Source: Halorubrum sp. Boch-26
GTDB taxonomy: Archaea > Halobacteriota > Halobacteria > Halobacteriales > Haloferacaceae
Assembly (NCBI RefSeq): GCF_029889805.1
Contig: NZ_JARANT010000022.1
Coordinates: 1-32,062 of the forward strand
Direction: 5' to 3'
DNA length: 32,062 nt
Of the stretch, positions 1-7,618 are shown one piece after another. The notes beneath the pieces are model-generated. The model saw only the letters and a list, made by a program, of their open reading frames with translations. It was not told the DNA's origin and did no database searches. Position 1 is the first letter of the stretch. Every line of letters starts with the position of its first letter. The translations under genes and the position numbers were made by a program.

Positions 1-186
1 ACAAACTCTAAGTTGATCTCGTCTAAACAGCCGCCGAGGCGGTCGTTTTCGGGCATAGATCACTTTGAAAACGCACCGCCTCACTTTTCAATCCTTATCT
101 GAACACCGCCTCACCGCCTGCCCAACGACTTATAAACAGCCGCCGACGACACCGTTCGGTCGCTTATAAATACCGCAACAGCGTCG
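1..186. other. Intergenic region at left edge with two promoter-like TATA boxes and short direct repeats
   Basis: No gene is visible. Two TATA-like decamers, CTTATAAACA (129-138) and CTTATAAATA (163-172), lie 34 bases apart. Read on the minus strand they would drive a gene off the left edge of the window. Short direct repeats occur: a 13-base AAACAGCCGCCGA at 25-37 and 134-146, and an 11-base CACCGCCTCAC at 74-84 and 104-114. The region follows the stop codon of the leftward FAH-family gene. Assignment as a promoter is inference. Confidence 0.35.
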
Positions 187-1080
187 CTACGCGTCGTCGT
201 ACGCGAACTCGCTCGTCAGTTCGCCGACGCCCTCGACGCCGATAGTGACGCTGTCGCCGTCCTCCAGCAGCACCGGCGGCTCGCGGTACACGCCCACGCC
301 CGGCGGCGTGCCGGTAAAGAGCAGGTCGCCCGGGGTGAGCGTGAACGCCTGACTGCAGACGGAGACGAGCTCGTCGATCCCGAAGATCAGGTTCGCCGTC
401 GTCGACTCTTGGAGCCGCTCGCCGTTCACGTCCGCCCAGATCGCGAGGTCGTGCGGGTCGTCGACCTCGTCGGTCGTCACGAGCTCCGGCCCGATCGGGG
501 CGAACGAGTCGAGGCTCTTCCCGCGGACCCACTGGCCGTCGCCGTGCTGGAGGTCGCGCGCCGACACGTCGTTGCCGACGGTGAAGCCGGCGACGTGGTC
601 CATCGCCTCCTCGGGGTCGACCCGGCGGGCCTCCTCGCCGATGACCGCCACCAGCTCGGCCTCGTAGTCGACCTTCCCCGTGAGCTCCGGGTCCCACGAG
701 ACCGTGTCTTCCGGCCCCGTCACCGAGGTCGGGAACTTCGAGAAGAGCACGGGCTCGTCCGGGATCGGGTTGTCGCCCTCCTCCGCGTGGTCGCGGTAGT
801 TGAGGCCCACGCAGACGACCTTCTGCGGGTCGGAGACGGGCGCCGCCCGCGAGACGGCGTCGGCGTCGTAGCGGCCGACCCCCGTCTCCGTCGCGTACTC
901 GACCGCCAGCTCGGCCTTGCGTCGCCACTCCCAGTCGGCGAGCAGGCCGGTCGTTCCGCCGGCGATGTGGACTCCGGTGGCCGCGCCCGCCTCGGAGAGG
1001 TTGATCACGTCGCCGTCGTCCGTCGATACGCCGCACCAGGGGTCTTCCGCGTCCGTCGTTCGGTATTGTCCGAGTCGCAT
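187..1080 (-). CDS. Fumarylacetoacetate hydrolase (FAH) family protein
   Basis: 297 residues, a normal length for a two-part FAH-family hydrolase or isomerase. This family cleaves or decarboxylates acylpyruvate-type beta-diketo acids with a divalent metal. The C-terminal FAH fold is complete. NYRDHAEE (about 94-101) starts it, VDYEAEL (138-144) supplies metal-ligand glutamates E140 and E142, VGNDVSARD (168-176) supplies D171, and GKSLDSFAPIGP with K188 and GTPPGVG near the end are typical. The gene lies 35 bases downstream of the amidohydrolase on the same strand with no clear promoter between, so the two are probably one operon. The exact substrate cannot be read from sequence; the family covers acylpyruvases, homoprotocatechuate-pathway decarboxylase/isomerases and oxaloacetate decarboxylases. 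Confidence 0.9.
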   Translation of the reverse strand: MRLGQYRTTDAEDPWCGVSTDDGDVINLSEAGAATGVHIAGGTTGLLADWEWRRKAELAVEYATETGVGRYDADAVSRAAPVSDPQKVVCVGLNYRDHAEEGDNPIPDEPVLFSKFPTSVTGPEDTVSWDPELTGKVDYEAELVAVIGEEARRVDPEEAMDHVAGFTVGNDVSARDLQHGDGQWVRGKSLDSFAPIGPELVTTDEVDDPHDLAIWADVNGERLQESTTANLIFGIDELVSVCSQAFTLTPGDLLFTGTPPGVGVYREPPVLLEDGDSVTIGVEGVGELTSEFAYDDA

Positions 1081-1115
1081 TGAGATGTGTAAGTGATGAA
1101 ATCGAGTCGTGCGGT

Positions 1116-2471
1116 CTACAGGTCGATGCCGGCCTCGTCGAGCAGGCGCTCGCCGGAGGCGACGAAGCGGTCGAACTCCTCGCGGACCTTCGGGTTCGTC
1201 AGCTCGCCGTCGCGCTTGACGACCTCGCCGTCGACGAGCACCGTGTCGACGTGGGAGGGGTCAGACTGGAAGACGACCGTCTGGACCGGCGAGTGCGAGG
1301 GCGCCGTCATGAAGTCGGTCGCGTCGATCAGGACGAGGTCGGCGCGCTTGCCGGGCGTGATCGTCCCGATCTCGTCGTCCAGCCCGAGCGCCTTCGCGCC
1401 CTCGATCGTCGCCATCTCCAGCGTGTCGCGCGCGGAGAGGCTCACCTCGGTGACCTCCTCGTCGCCCTCGAGGACGGCCTGGTTGTCGAACATCCGCTGG
1501 AGCTGCATCCCGATCCGCATCTGGCTGCCCATGTCGCCGCTGACGTTCGAGCAGACGTCGACGCCCCACGCCGGGCGTCCGCCCGCCTCGAGCACCTTCC
1601 CGGTGACGGGGATGCCGTGGCCCATCTGCATCTCGACCTCCGGCGTCGACGAGAAGGAGACGCCCTGCTCGACGGCGTGGTCGACATCCTCCTGGGAGAA
1701 GTGGTTCCCGTGGGCGACGTTGACGTCGGGACCGAGCATGTCCTCGATGGCGCCGAAGCCCTGGTACTCCTCGCCGTACACCGACGACGGCCACAGCGCG
1801 GCGCCCATGTGGATCGTCGAGAGCGCGCCCAGATCCCGTGCCAGCTCCAAGTCGGCTCGAGCGGTTTCGTCGGTGCAGAAGTCCGGGCCGCGGAGCCCGA
1901 GCGCGAGGCTGAGCAGGTCGTCGTCGCGGATCTTCTCCTCGCGGAGCTCGCGGACGTTCTCCTCGGGGAGCCCGACGTCGCTCTCGTACCACCACTTCGC
2001 CGCGTCGTCGCCCGGCGGGCCGTAGGTGTACACCGCGCGCAGTCCGGCGTCCTGCAGCGCGTCGACGGCCCGTTCACCGTGTTCGAGCGTGTTGGGGTAC
2101 GACCAGTCCAAGGCCGTGGTCGTCCCCGTGTGGAGCTTCTCGAACGCCCCGAAGAGGCCGCCGAGGTACATGTCCTCGGGCTGATAGAGCCCGGTGATGT
2201 TGCCGAGCATGTGGTCGAAGTACTCGCCCATGAGCGACCAGTCCCCGGCGATACCCCGTACCTGGGTCTGCGCGAGGTGAATGTGCGAGTCGACGAATCC
2301 GGGGACGACAATCGTGCCGGACGCGTCGATGACCTCGGCGTTCTCGGTCGAGAGCCCGTGGCCGACGTCCGCGATCTCGCCGTCCTCGATCAGCACGTCC
2401 GCCCCATCCAGCTCCCCGATGTCGGGATCGAGAGAGACGATCGTCCCATTTTGTATGATCGTTCGTGTCAT
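1116..2471 (-). CDS. Amidohydrolase-superfamily hydrolase/deaminase (AtzA/TrzN/chlorohydrolase-like)
   Basis: 451-residue cytoplasmic metal-dependent hydrolase of the type that deaminates or dechlorinates N-heterocycles. The N-terminal beta-sandwich ends in VVPGFVDSHIHL, giving the H63-x-H65 metal pair. H221 (STIHMGA), H254 (VAHGNH) and D305 (WGVDVCSN) complete a mononuclear-metal site. The C-terminal ITPGKRADLVLID segment closes the composite domain. A TATA-like AATTTTTAA lies about 26 bases before the ATG on the minus strand, suggesting a leaderless message. The palindrome at 2506-2521 overlaps the upstream edge of that promoter. It is divergent from a TetR-family gene and followed by the FAH gene, so it is probably the first gene of a TetR-controlled catabolic operon. 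The substrate is unknown; the family also includes cytosine, guanine and S-adenosylhomocysteine deaminases. Confidence 0.9.
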   Translation of the reverse strand: MTRTIIQNGTIVSLDPDIGELDGADVLIEDGEIADVGHGLSTENAEVIDASGTIVVPGFVDSHIHLAQTQVRGIAGDWSLMGEYFDHMLGNITGLYQPEDMYLGGLFGAFEKLHTGTTTALDWSYPNTLEHGERAVDALQDAGLRAVYTYGPPGDDAAKWWYESDVGLPEENVRELREEKIRDDDLLSLALGLRGPDFCTDETARADLELARDLGALSTIHMGAALWPSSVYGEEYQGFGAIEDMLGPDVNVAHGNHFSQEDVDHAVEQGVSFSSTPEVEMQMGHGIPVTGKVLEAGGRPAWGVDVCSNVSGDMGSQMRIGMQLQRMFDNQAVLEGDEEVTEVSLSARDTLEMATIEGAKALGLDDEIGTITPGKRADLVLIDATDFMTAPSHSPVQTVVFQSDPSHVDTVLVDGEVVKRDGELTNPKVREEFDRFVASGERLLDEAGIDL

Positions 2472-2496
2472 GTCCGAGTGTACCGTTTGACCATGA

Positions 2497-2507
2497 GGTT
2501 AAAAATT
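2497..2507 (-). promoter_or_regulatory. TATA-like promoter element of the amidohydrolase operon
   Basis: On the minus strand an AT-rich AAATTTTTAA stretch sits about 26-36 bases before the ATG at 2471. This matches the archaeal TATA-box position for a leaderless transcript. The palindrome at 2506-2521 abuts it on the upstream side. Confidence 0.55.
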
Positions 2508-2521
2508 TACCGTGTGGTAAA
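2506..2521. promoter_or_regulatory. Palindromic operator candidate, TetR/amidohydrolase intergenic region
   Basis: TTTACCGTGTGGTAAA is an inverted repeat (TTTACC / GGTAAA around GTGT) in the divergent promoter region. A near copy, TTACCATGTGGTAA, lies at 6194-6207 before the CaiB operon. A weaker relative, TTTGACC-ATGA-GGTTAAA, lies next to it at 2485-2502. TetR-family repressors bind short palindromes of this kind, so it is a probable site for the regulator starting at 2573. The palindrome is seen directly; its function is inferred. Confidence 0.65.
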
Positions 2522-2540
2522 GTGAGGTGATCGGTGAGAT

Positions 2541-2551
2541 CGCTTATATAC
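2541..2551 (+). promoter_or_regulatory. TATA box of the TetR-family gene
   Basis: CGCTTATATACC lies about 25-30 bases before the ATG at 2573, the expected spacing for a leaderless haloarchaeal transcript. It decides the start: the longer in-frame GTG at 2534 would put the TATA box inside the coding region. Confidence 0.65.
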
Positions 2552-2572
2552 CTCACCGTCGGAGAGGGGCGT

Positions 2573-3184
2573 ATGAGCGAATCCCGTGAGACCGTCACCT
2601 CCAAGGACACCGAGGAGGTGATCATGGAGGCCACGTTCCGTGCGCTGAGCAAGCACGGGTACACGGACCTCAGGATGCGCGACATCGGCGAGGAGATGGA
2701 CCTCACCCGGCAGGTGATCCACTACCACTTCGACGGGAAGTACGACCTGCTGTCGTCGTTCCTCGAGTACGTCATCGACCAGTACGAGGGGAGCGTCGAG
2801 GTGGACGAGGACGACCCCCGTTCCGAGCTCGACGCGCGAATCGACCAATGTCTGTTCGGGCCGGAGTTCGAGGAGTTCTCCCACTGGGAGCGCATGAAGG
2901 TGTACCACGAGCTGTATACGCACGCGCAGAACGACGGCGACCACCGCGAGATCTTCAACGAGCATTACGACCGCATCCGCGGGAGCATCGTCGAGGTCGT
3001 CGAGGACGGGATCGAGCGGGGCGCGTTCGAGCCCGTCGACGCCGAGCGGATGGGCCAGCTCATCACCGACATCATCCACGCGGCCCGCGGCCGCCGGATG
3101 GCGCTGGGCCACGAGGACGCGCCGGAGGAGAGTCGAAAGGCGATCGACCAGTTCGTCCTCGACTCGCTGTACGCCGACGACTGA
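2573..3184 (+). CDS. TetR/AcrR-family transcriptional regulator
   Basis: 203 residues, typical TetR size. The N-terminal helix-turn-helix lies at about residues 30-57, with the signature DLRMRDIGEEM followed by TRQVIHYHF and KYDLL. A variable all-helical ligand domain follows (about 65-200). The start at 2573 is preferred over an in-frame GTG at 2534 because a TATA box sits between them at leaderless spacing. The gene is divergent from the amidohydrolase operon and converges on the CaiB-thiolase-DUF35 operon. Matching palindromes before both operons suggest that it represses both and releases them on binding a pathway intermediate, perhaps an acyl-CoA. The family call is firm; target and ligand are inference. 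Confidence 0.92.
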   Translation: MSESRETVTSKDTEEVIMEATFRALSKHGYTDLRMRDIGEEMDLTRQVIHYHFDGKYDLLSSFLEYVIDQYEGSVEVDEDDPRSELDARIDQCLFGPEFEEFSHWERMKVYHELYTHAQNDGDHREIFNEHYDRIRGSIVEVVEDGIERGAFEPVDAERMGQLITDIIHAARGRRMALGHEDAPEESRKAIDQFVLDSLYADD

Positions 3185-3219
3185 CCGCCGGGTCTCTCGC
3201 GGGCGCCGGCGCCGGTCGC

Positions 3220-3609
3220 TTACTCCGAGTCGCCGTCGACCGCGGAGAGCCGCGGTCGAGACCGCTCTTGCTCGTCGCGGAGCCGGTAGGCGCCCGCGAA
3301 CTCGACCGCGTCACCGACGGAGAGCACCTCGTCTGCCAGCTGAGCGATCAGCTGAACCCCGTCGAACCGCGCGAGCCCGAGGCGGTTCGGCGACCGCACG
3401 TCCGGCGGCGTCGTCTCGACGCTCGTCACGGCGACGAGCACGCCGGTTTCGAGCGCGTACGTGGTCGCGTCCGTCCCCGAACAATCGGGACAGCGGCGAC
3501 GTTGGTAGTACCACCGCCGGCCGCAGTCCGTACAGCGGAAGGCGCGGTCGACCGCGACCGATTCGTCGAAGCGATCGACCGCTCCGTCCGTCGATGTCGC
3601 GTCGCTCAC
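3220..3609 (-). CDS. DUF35 OB-fold zinc-ribbon acyl-CoA-associated protein
   Basis: 129 residues. An N-terminal rubredoxin-like zinc ribbon is formed by CTDC and CPDC (the spaced CxxC pairs near residues 26-46). It is followed by an OB-fold core with a long basic to acidic tail. DUF35 proteins partner thiolase-fold enzymes, as in the archaeal thiolase/HMG-CoA synthase complex and the ChsH2-Ltp2 aldolase of actinobacterial steroid breakdown. The GTG start overlaps the stop of the upstream thiolase-fold gene (GTGA), so the two are translationally coupled and probably make a 1:1 complex. An upstream extension of the frame runs through the thiolase gene and is rejected. The family assignment is firm; the exact partner reaction is open. 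Confidence 0.85.
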   Translation of the reverse strand: MSDATSTDGAVDRFDESVAVDRAFRCTDCGRRWYYQRRRCPDCSGTDATTYALETGVLVAVTSVETTPPDVRSPNRLGLARFDGVQLIAQLADEVLSVGDAVEFAGAYRLRDEQERSRPRLSAVDGDSE

Positions 3610-4799
3610 GCAGTCAACACCGTACAGACGCTGTTGTTTCCGAACCCCGCGACGTTGATCGCGAACCCGGTCTCCGCGTCGGGGACCCGTCGCTCGGGCG
3701 GGAGGTCCCCCCGGAGCTGCCACACCAGCTCGACGATCTGCGAGACGCCGGTCGCGCCGAGGGGGTGGCCGCGAGCCTTCAGCCCGCCGCCGGGGTTCAC
3801 CGGGAGGGCGCCGTCGAGGGCGGTCTCGCCGTCGAGCGTCGCCTCCCACGCGGTGCCGGAGTCGTAGAAGCCCAGCTCCTCTAATTCGAGCAGTTCGAGG
3901 ACGGTGAACGCGTCGTGGATGCACGCCACGTCGACGTCGTCCGGGCCGAGCCCGGCCCCGTCAAACGCGCGCTCCCCGGCGGTCCGCACGCTCTCTAAGT
4001 CGAGCGGGTCGGGGCGGTCGGCGACCGCGTGGGTGCCGGTGGCGCCGGCGGTGCTCGCGACGCGGACGAGGTCGGGAGGCGAGCGATCGGCGTCGTCGCT
4101 CGAACCGGCGTCGTCACCGGCCGACGGCGCCGCGTCCTCGTGCGCGACCACGAGCGCCGCGGCGCCGTCGGTCATCGGGCAGCAGTCGTACAGGCGAAGC
4201 GGGTCGGCGACGACAGGCGAGTCGAGCGCCTCGTCGAGCGTGACCTCCCTCCGGAACTGCGCGAACTCGTTGTCGACGGCGTTCCGGTGGTTCTTCCGCG
4301 CGACGGCGGCGAGCGCCTCCCGCGGCGCGTCGTGGCGGTCGAGGTACGCCCCGGCGGCGAGGCCGCCGAAGGAGGGGAGCGTGAGTCCCTGCTCGTACTC
4401 GCGGTCGTGGACGAGCCGACCGATCGCTCCGGTCACCGTCGACGTCTCGGCGACCGACATCTTCTCGACGCCGACGACGAGGGCGACGCCGGCGCCGCGT
4501 TCGACCGCGTCCACTCCGCGGTGACACGCGCTCGCGCCGGTCGCGCTCGTGTTCTCGACCCGGTCCGCGGCGACGCCCTCGATCCCGAGCGCGGCCGCCA
4601 GCGCGTTCGCGATCCCGGCCCGCGTCCCGAGGGCCTCCGCGAGCGCGTTCCCCACGTGGAGCGACGCGATATCGTCCCACGCGTGCGGGGAGTCCGCGAC
4701 CGCCCGCTCGGCCGCGAGCGCGGCGAGGCCGACGACCGACCGCGTCGACTCGCTCTCGAACCGCGTCATGCCGACGCCGGCGATCAGCGCGTCGGTCAT
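3606..4799 (-). CDS. Thiolase-fold (SCP2-thiolase/lipid-transfer-like) protein lacking the usual nucleophilic Cys
   Basis: 397 residues with both halves of the thiolase fold. VENTSATGAS (81-90) aligns with the thiolase VENxCASG nucleophile loop, and S85 takes the place of the active Cys. H295 (CIHDAF) and H345 (GHPLGATG, 344-351) are kept, and the final motif is NVAGFGNNS. The codon for S85 is AGC, read directly from the sequence. Thiolase-fold proteins without this Cys and with a DUF35 partner include Ltp2-type retro-aldolases, so this may cleave or form a C-C bond without acyl-enzyme thiolysis. It follows CaiB by one base and overlaps the DUF35 gene, forming a three-gene operon. It could still be annotated as acetyl-CoA acetyltransferase by similarity, but ordinary thiolase chemistry is doubtful. 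Confidence 0.85.
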   Translation of the reverse strand: MTDALIAGVGMTRFESESTRSVVGLAALAAERAVADSPHAWDDIASLHVGNALAEALGTRAGIANALAAALGIEGVAADRVENTSATGASACHRGVDAVERGAGVALVVGVEKMSVAETSTVTGAIGRLVHDREYEQGLTLPSFGGLAAGAYLDRHDAPREALAAVARKNHRNAVDNEFAQFRREVTLDEALDSPVVADPLRLYDCCPMTDGAAALVVAHEDAAPSAGDDAGSSDDADRSPPDLVRVASTAGATGTHAVADRPDPLDLESVRTAGERAFDGAGLGPDDVDVACIHDAFTVLELLELEELGFYDSGTAWEATLDGETALDGALPVNPGGGLKARGHPLGATGVSQIVELVWQLRGDLPPERRVPDAETGFAINVAGFGNNSVCTVLTA

Positions 4800-4800
4800 C

Positions 4801-6012
4801 TCACTCCTCGTCGTCGCCGAAGACGCCCTCGCTCGCGAGCTCGTCGATCTCCGCGTCGGAGTAGCCGAGCTCGCGGAACACCTCGCGGTTGTGCTCGCCC
4901 AGCAGCGGCGGCGCCCGGTCGAACCCGCTCTCGGCGCCCTCGTACCGCAGCGGGTGTTCGATCACCGGGACCTCGCCGAGCTCCGGGTGTTCGATCTCGG
5001 TCACCGTGCCGCGAGCGTCGATCTGCGGATTGTTCAGCGCCTCCTCGACCTCGTACACCGGGCCCGCGGGGACGCCGGCGTCCTCGGCGATGATCTCGAT
5101 CCACTCGTCGGTCGTGTGCTCCGCGAGCGTCGCCTCGATCTCGGCCTCCAGCTCGTCGAGGTGGTCGACGCGGTCGGCGTTGACCTCGAACCGGTCGTCC
5201 TCGGGGAGGTCGGGGCGATCGAGCGCCTCGCACAGCTCGCCCCACAGCTTCTCGTTGAGGATGCAGATGTTGATGTAGCCGTCCTTCGTCTCGAACGTCT
5301 GGTAGGGGGCGAGCACCGGGTCCTTCGTCCCCATCCGCTTGGTCTCCTCGCCGGCGAAGGTCATCCCGGCCTGCTTCGTGAGCCACGGCAGCGTCGCCTC
5401 TAGCATCCCGAGATCGATGTACTCGCCCTCGCCCGTCCGCTCCCGGCGGTACAGCGCCGTCATCGTTCCGAACGCCGCCCACATGGCCGTGATGAGGTCA
5501 GTCATCGGAAGCCCGACCTTGACGGGCTGGCGGCCCTCCTCGCCGGTGACGCTCATGATCCCGCTCATCCCCTGGATGAGCAGGTCGTACCCGGAGCGCT
5601 CGCGCCACGGCCCGGTCTGTCCGAACGCGGAGATGGCGAGGTAGATCAGGTCGTCGTTGTACTCGGCGAGCGTCTCGCGGTCGACGTCGAGGCGCTCGGC
5701 CGTCCCCGGCCGGAAGTTCTGGATGAACACGTCGGCCTCCTCGACGAGCTCGTACAGCGCCTCCTTGGCCCGGTCGTTCTTCAGGTCGAGTTCGAGGCTT
5801 CGCTTGCCGTAGTTCAGCGACCAGTAGTACGGCGACTCGCCCTTGATGAAGGGCGGCCCGGAGTGGCGGACGGCGTCGCCGTAGCCGGGCTGTTCGATCT
5901 TGACGACCTCCGCGCCCTGATTCGCGAGCATCGCCGAGCAGAACCCTCCGGTGACGAAGGTGGACAGATCGACGACTGTGATCCCCTCCAAGATCTTGTC
6001 CCGATCAGTCAT
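4801..6012 (-). CDS. CaiB/BaiF-family (class III) CoA-transferase
   Basis: 403 residues from the ATG at 6012. Class III CoA-transferases move CoA between acyl groups and work as interlocked dimers in the cytoplasm. The N-terminal LEGITVVDLSTFVTGGF and LANQGAEVVKIEQP segments, the NYGKRSLELDL segment, ADVFIQNFRPG, ISAFGQTGPW and YIDLGMLEATL (the region that carries the family's catalytic Asp) are all present. The ATG at 6012 was chosen because MTDRDKILEG is a typical N-terminus. Longer in-frame starts up to 6099 add an Arg-rich stretch unlike the family. It is the first recognised gene of the operon with the thiolase-fold and DUF35 genes and probably activates the pathway substrate as a CoA ester. 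Confidence 0.9.
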   Translation of the reverse strand: MTDRDKILEGITVVDLSTFVTGGFCSAMLANQGAEVVKIEQPGYGDAVRHSGPPFIKGESPYYWSLNYGKRSLELDLKNDRAKEALYELVEEADVFIQNFRPGTAERLDVDRETLAEYNDDLIYLAISAFGQTGPWRERSGYDLLIQGMSGIMSVTGEEGRQPVKVGLPMTDLITAMWAAFGTMTALYRRERTGEGEYIDLGMLEATLPWLTKQAGMTFAGEETKRMGTKDPVLAPYQTFETKDGYINICILNEKLWGELCEALDRPDLPEDDRFEVNADRVDHLDELEAEIEATLAEHTTDEWIEIIAEDAGVPAGPVYEVEEALNNPQIDARGTVTEIEHPELGEVPVIEHPLRYEGAESGFDRAPPLLGEHNREVFRELGYSDAEIDELASEGVFGDDEE

Positions 6013-6175
6013 CGCCGATCCCCGCTCCGCGGTCGAACCGCGTCGAATCGGGCGTCGAATCTCGCGTCGAGTCATCTGTCGGTTCGCGCGCCGAGTCACG
6101 CTCCGCAGATCCGCCGCGAACGGCGCCAGTCCGCCTTCGGTAGCCGCTTCCGGCGTCCGACCGATCGGTGTTCAT
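6005..6175 (-). CDS. Possible small leader ORF before the CaiB operon
   Basis: A 56-codon frame opens about 20 bases after the palindromic operator and overlaps the CaiB start by eight bases (ATGACTGA). The peptide is Asp/Ser/Thr/Arg-rich (DDSTRDSTPDSTR) with no recognised domain. Position and overlap would suit translational coupling. It may equally be a long 5' leader with a chance open frame. Confidence 0.22.
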   Translation of the reverse strand: MNTDRSDAGSGYRRRTGAVRGGSAERDSAREPTDDSTRDSTPDSTRFDRGAGIGDD

Positions 6176-6193
6176 TGGTGACTGCACATTGAC

Positions 6194-6207
6194 TTACCAT
6201 GTGGTAA
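6194..6207. promoter_or_regulatory. Palindromic operator candidate upstream of the CaiB operon
   Basis: TTACCATGTGGTAA has perfect 6-base arms (TTACCA/TGGTAA) around TG. It matches the palindrome at 2506-2521 at 13 of 14 aligned positions. On the minus strand a GATAGTTTTA TATA-like stretch overlaps its upstream edge. The shared site is the best evidence that the TetR-family protein controls both operons. Confidence 0.65.
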
Positions 6208-6298
6208 AACTATCGGCGAGCGCGGGCCTCGTTCCGGTCGAGAGCACGTCGAGTGGGGTTATCGGCCGATATCGAGGGTGTGGAAATCGACGGCGCCG

Positions 6299-7528
6299 TC
6301 ACTCCGTCAGCCAGAGCCCGGCAGCCACGACCGCCGCCAGCGCCATCGACCCCGCGAGCAGCGCGAACGCCGGGCGGAATCCGGCGACGTCGGCGACGGT
6401 CCCGATGACCGCCGGCGCCAGCGCCCCCGCACCCATGAGCAGGGTCCGGACGACGCCGAGCCCGCCGCCCGCGAGCCAGTCGGGGAGGACCTCTATCAGG
6501 TAGGCGCTCCGGACCGGCTGGAACCCGTGAGAGCCGAGCCCGAACAGGGCGACGACGACCGCGGCGGCGACCGCACCGACGCCCACGCCGGGGACCGCCA
6601 CCAGCGCCGCGAGCGCCGCCGCCGCCAGTCCGAGCGTTGCCACCATCACTGGAAAGCGACCGACCCGATCGGAGAGGTCGCCGGTCGCGAGCTGGACGAA
6701 GGTGACGGCGAACACGAGCGAGTACAGGAGGTTCGCCGTCGTCGTCGCCAGCCCGACCTCCCGGGAGAGGTATAAGGGGAGGAACGCGACGAGGCCGTTG
6801 TGCGCGAACGAGAACCCGATCGTCACCAGCACGAATGCCGAGAAACGGGGATTCCGGAACAAGCGGAGGTAGTCGACGGCGCCCGGTCCCGTGCCGTCGT
6901 CGCCCTCGGCGTCGGGGTCGTCCGGTAGGCGCCCGGGGATGCGGACCGCGAAGGCGACCGCGAGCGAGAGCGCGGCGACCCCCGTGAGCAGGAAGAGCGC
7001 GCGCCAGTCGGCGCCCGGCAGCCGGTCCAGGGCGAGCGCGAGCGCCGGCGGCGGCGAGAGGAAGAGCACGACGACCGCGGGGGCGGCAATTCCGCTCAGC
7101 GCGCCGAGCGTGTCGTGAACGCCGAGCATCCGGCCGGTCCGGGCCGGGTAGACGCGGGCGAGCAGCCGCACGGCGACCGTCTTGTGGACGCCCGTGCCGG
7201 CCCCGATAACGACCATGGCGGCGACGAGCGCCGCGAAGGGGGAGTCGACGACGAGCGCGAGCGCGCCGATCCCCGCGACCGACGCGCCGGCGACGATCAC
7301 GCGGACCGGGCCGATCCGGTCGGCGACCGCGCCGCTCGGGAACTGCATCAGCGCGTACGCGACCATGAACCCGGAGAAGGCGGTCCCGATCGTGGCGTTG
7401 CTCACGCCGTACGTCGACTGGAGCGGTCCGAACAGCGGCGGGAAGAGGTAGCGAACGAACTTACCAAGGAACCAGATGAGTGAGACCAAGATCAGCACGT
7501 CGTAGTCGCCGATCCGCCGGAGGTCCAT
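6299..7528 (-). CDS. Major facilitator superfamily (MFS) transporter
   Basis: 409 residues with about 12 hydrophobic segments. The family loop motif between helices 2 and 3 is visible as GAVADRIGPVRV (about 65-76), with an equivalent DLSDRVGRFPVM in the second half, as expected from the two six-helix repeats. The start at 7528 is supported by a TTTTATAC box 25 bases before the ATG, giving a leaderless message. It stands alone between SRP54 and the CaiB operon. Its own promoter argues against being part of the catabolic operon, but it could still import the substrate. Substrate and direction of transport cannot be read from the sequence. Confidence 0.88.
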   Translation of the reverse strand: MDLRRIGDYDVLILVSLIWFLGKFVRYLFPPLFGPLQSTYGVSNATIGTAFSGFMVAYALMQFPSGAVADRIGPVRVIVAGASVAGIGALALVVDSPFAALVAAMVVIGAGTGVHKTVAVRLLARVYPARTGRMLGVHDTLGALSGIAAPAVVVLFLSPPPALALALDRLPGADWRALFLLTGVAALSLAVAFAVRIPGRLPDDPDAEGDDGTGPGAVDYLRLFRNPRFSAFVLVTIGFSFAHNGLVAFLPLYLSREVGLATTTANLLYSLVFAVTFVQLATGDLSDRVGRFPVMVATLGLAAAALAALVAVPGVGVGAVAAAVVVALFGLGSHGFQPVRSAYLIEVLPDWLAGGGLGVVRTLLMGAGALAPAVIGTVADVAGFRPAFALLAGSMALAAVVAAGLWLTE

Positions 7529-7552
7529 CGCCAGCCCGTAGCCCGGTCATCC

Positions 7553-7560
7553 GTATAAAA
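7553..7560 (-). promoter_or_regulatory. TATA box of the MFS gene
   Basis: TTTTATAC on the minus strand lies 25 bases before the ATG at 7528, the leaderless-start spacing common in haloarchaea. Confidence 0.6.
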
Positions 7561-7618
7561 GGCCTGAAGCGCTCGGCGGCTGCCAGTAGGTGTCCCGAGT
7601 CGGGAGCCGACCGGCCGT

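Noticed and set aside
409-1083. Long open frame on the plus strand opposite the FAH-family gene
   Set aside because: Arg/Val/Asp-rich shadow frame caused by high-GC codon bias; the minus-strand FAH protein has full family motifs.
6013-6099. Upstream start for the CaiB-family protein
   Set aside because: It adds an Arg-rich segment (RRANRQMTRREIRR) unlike family members, which start close to the LEGITVVDLS segment.
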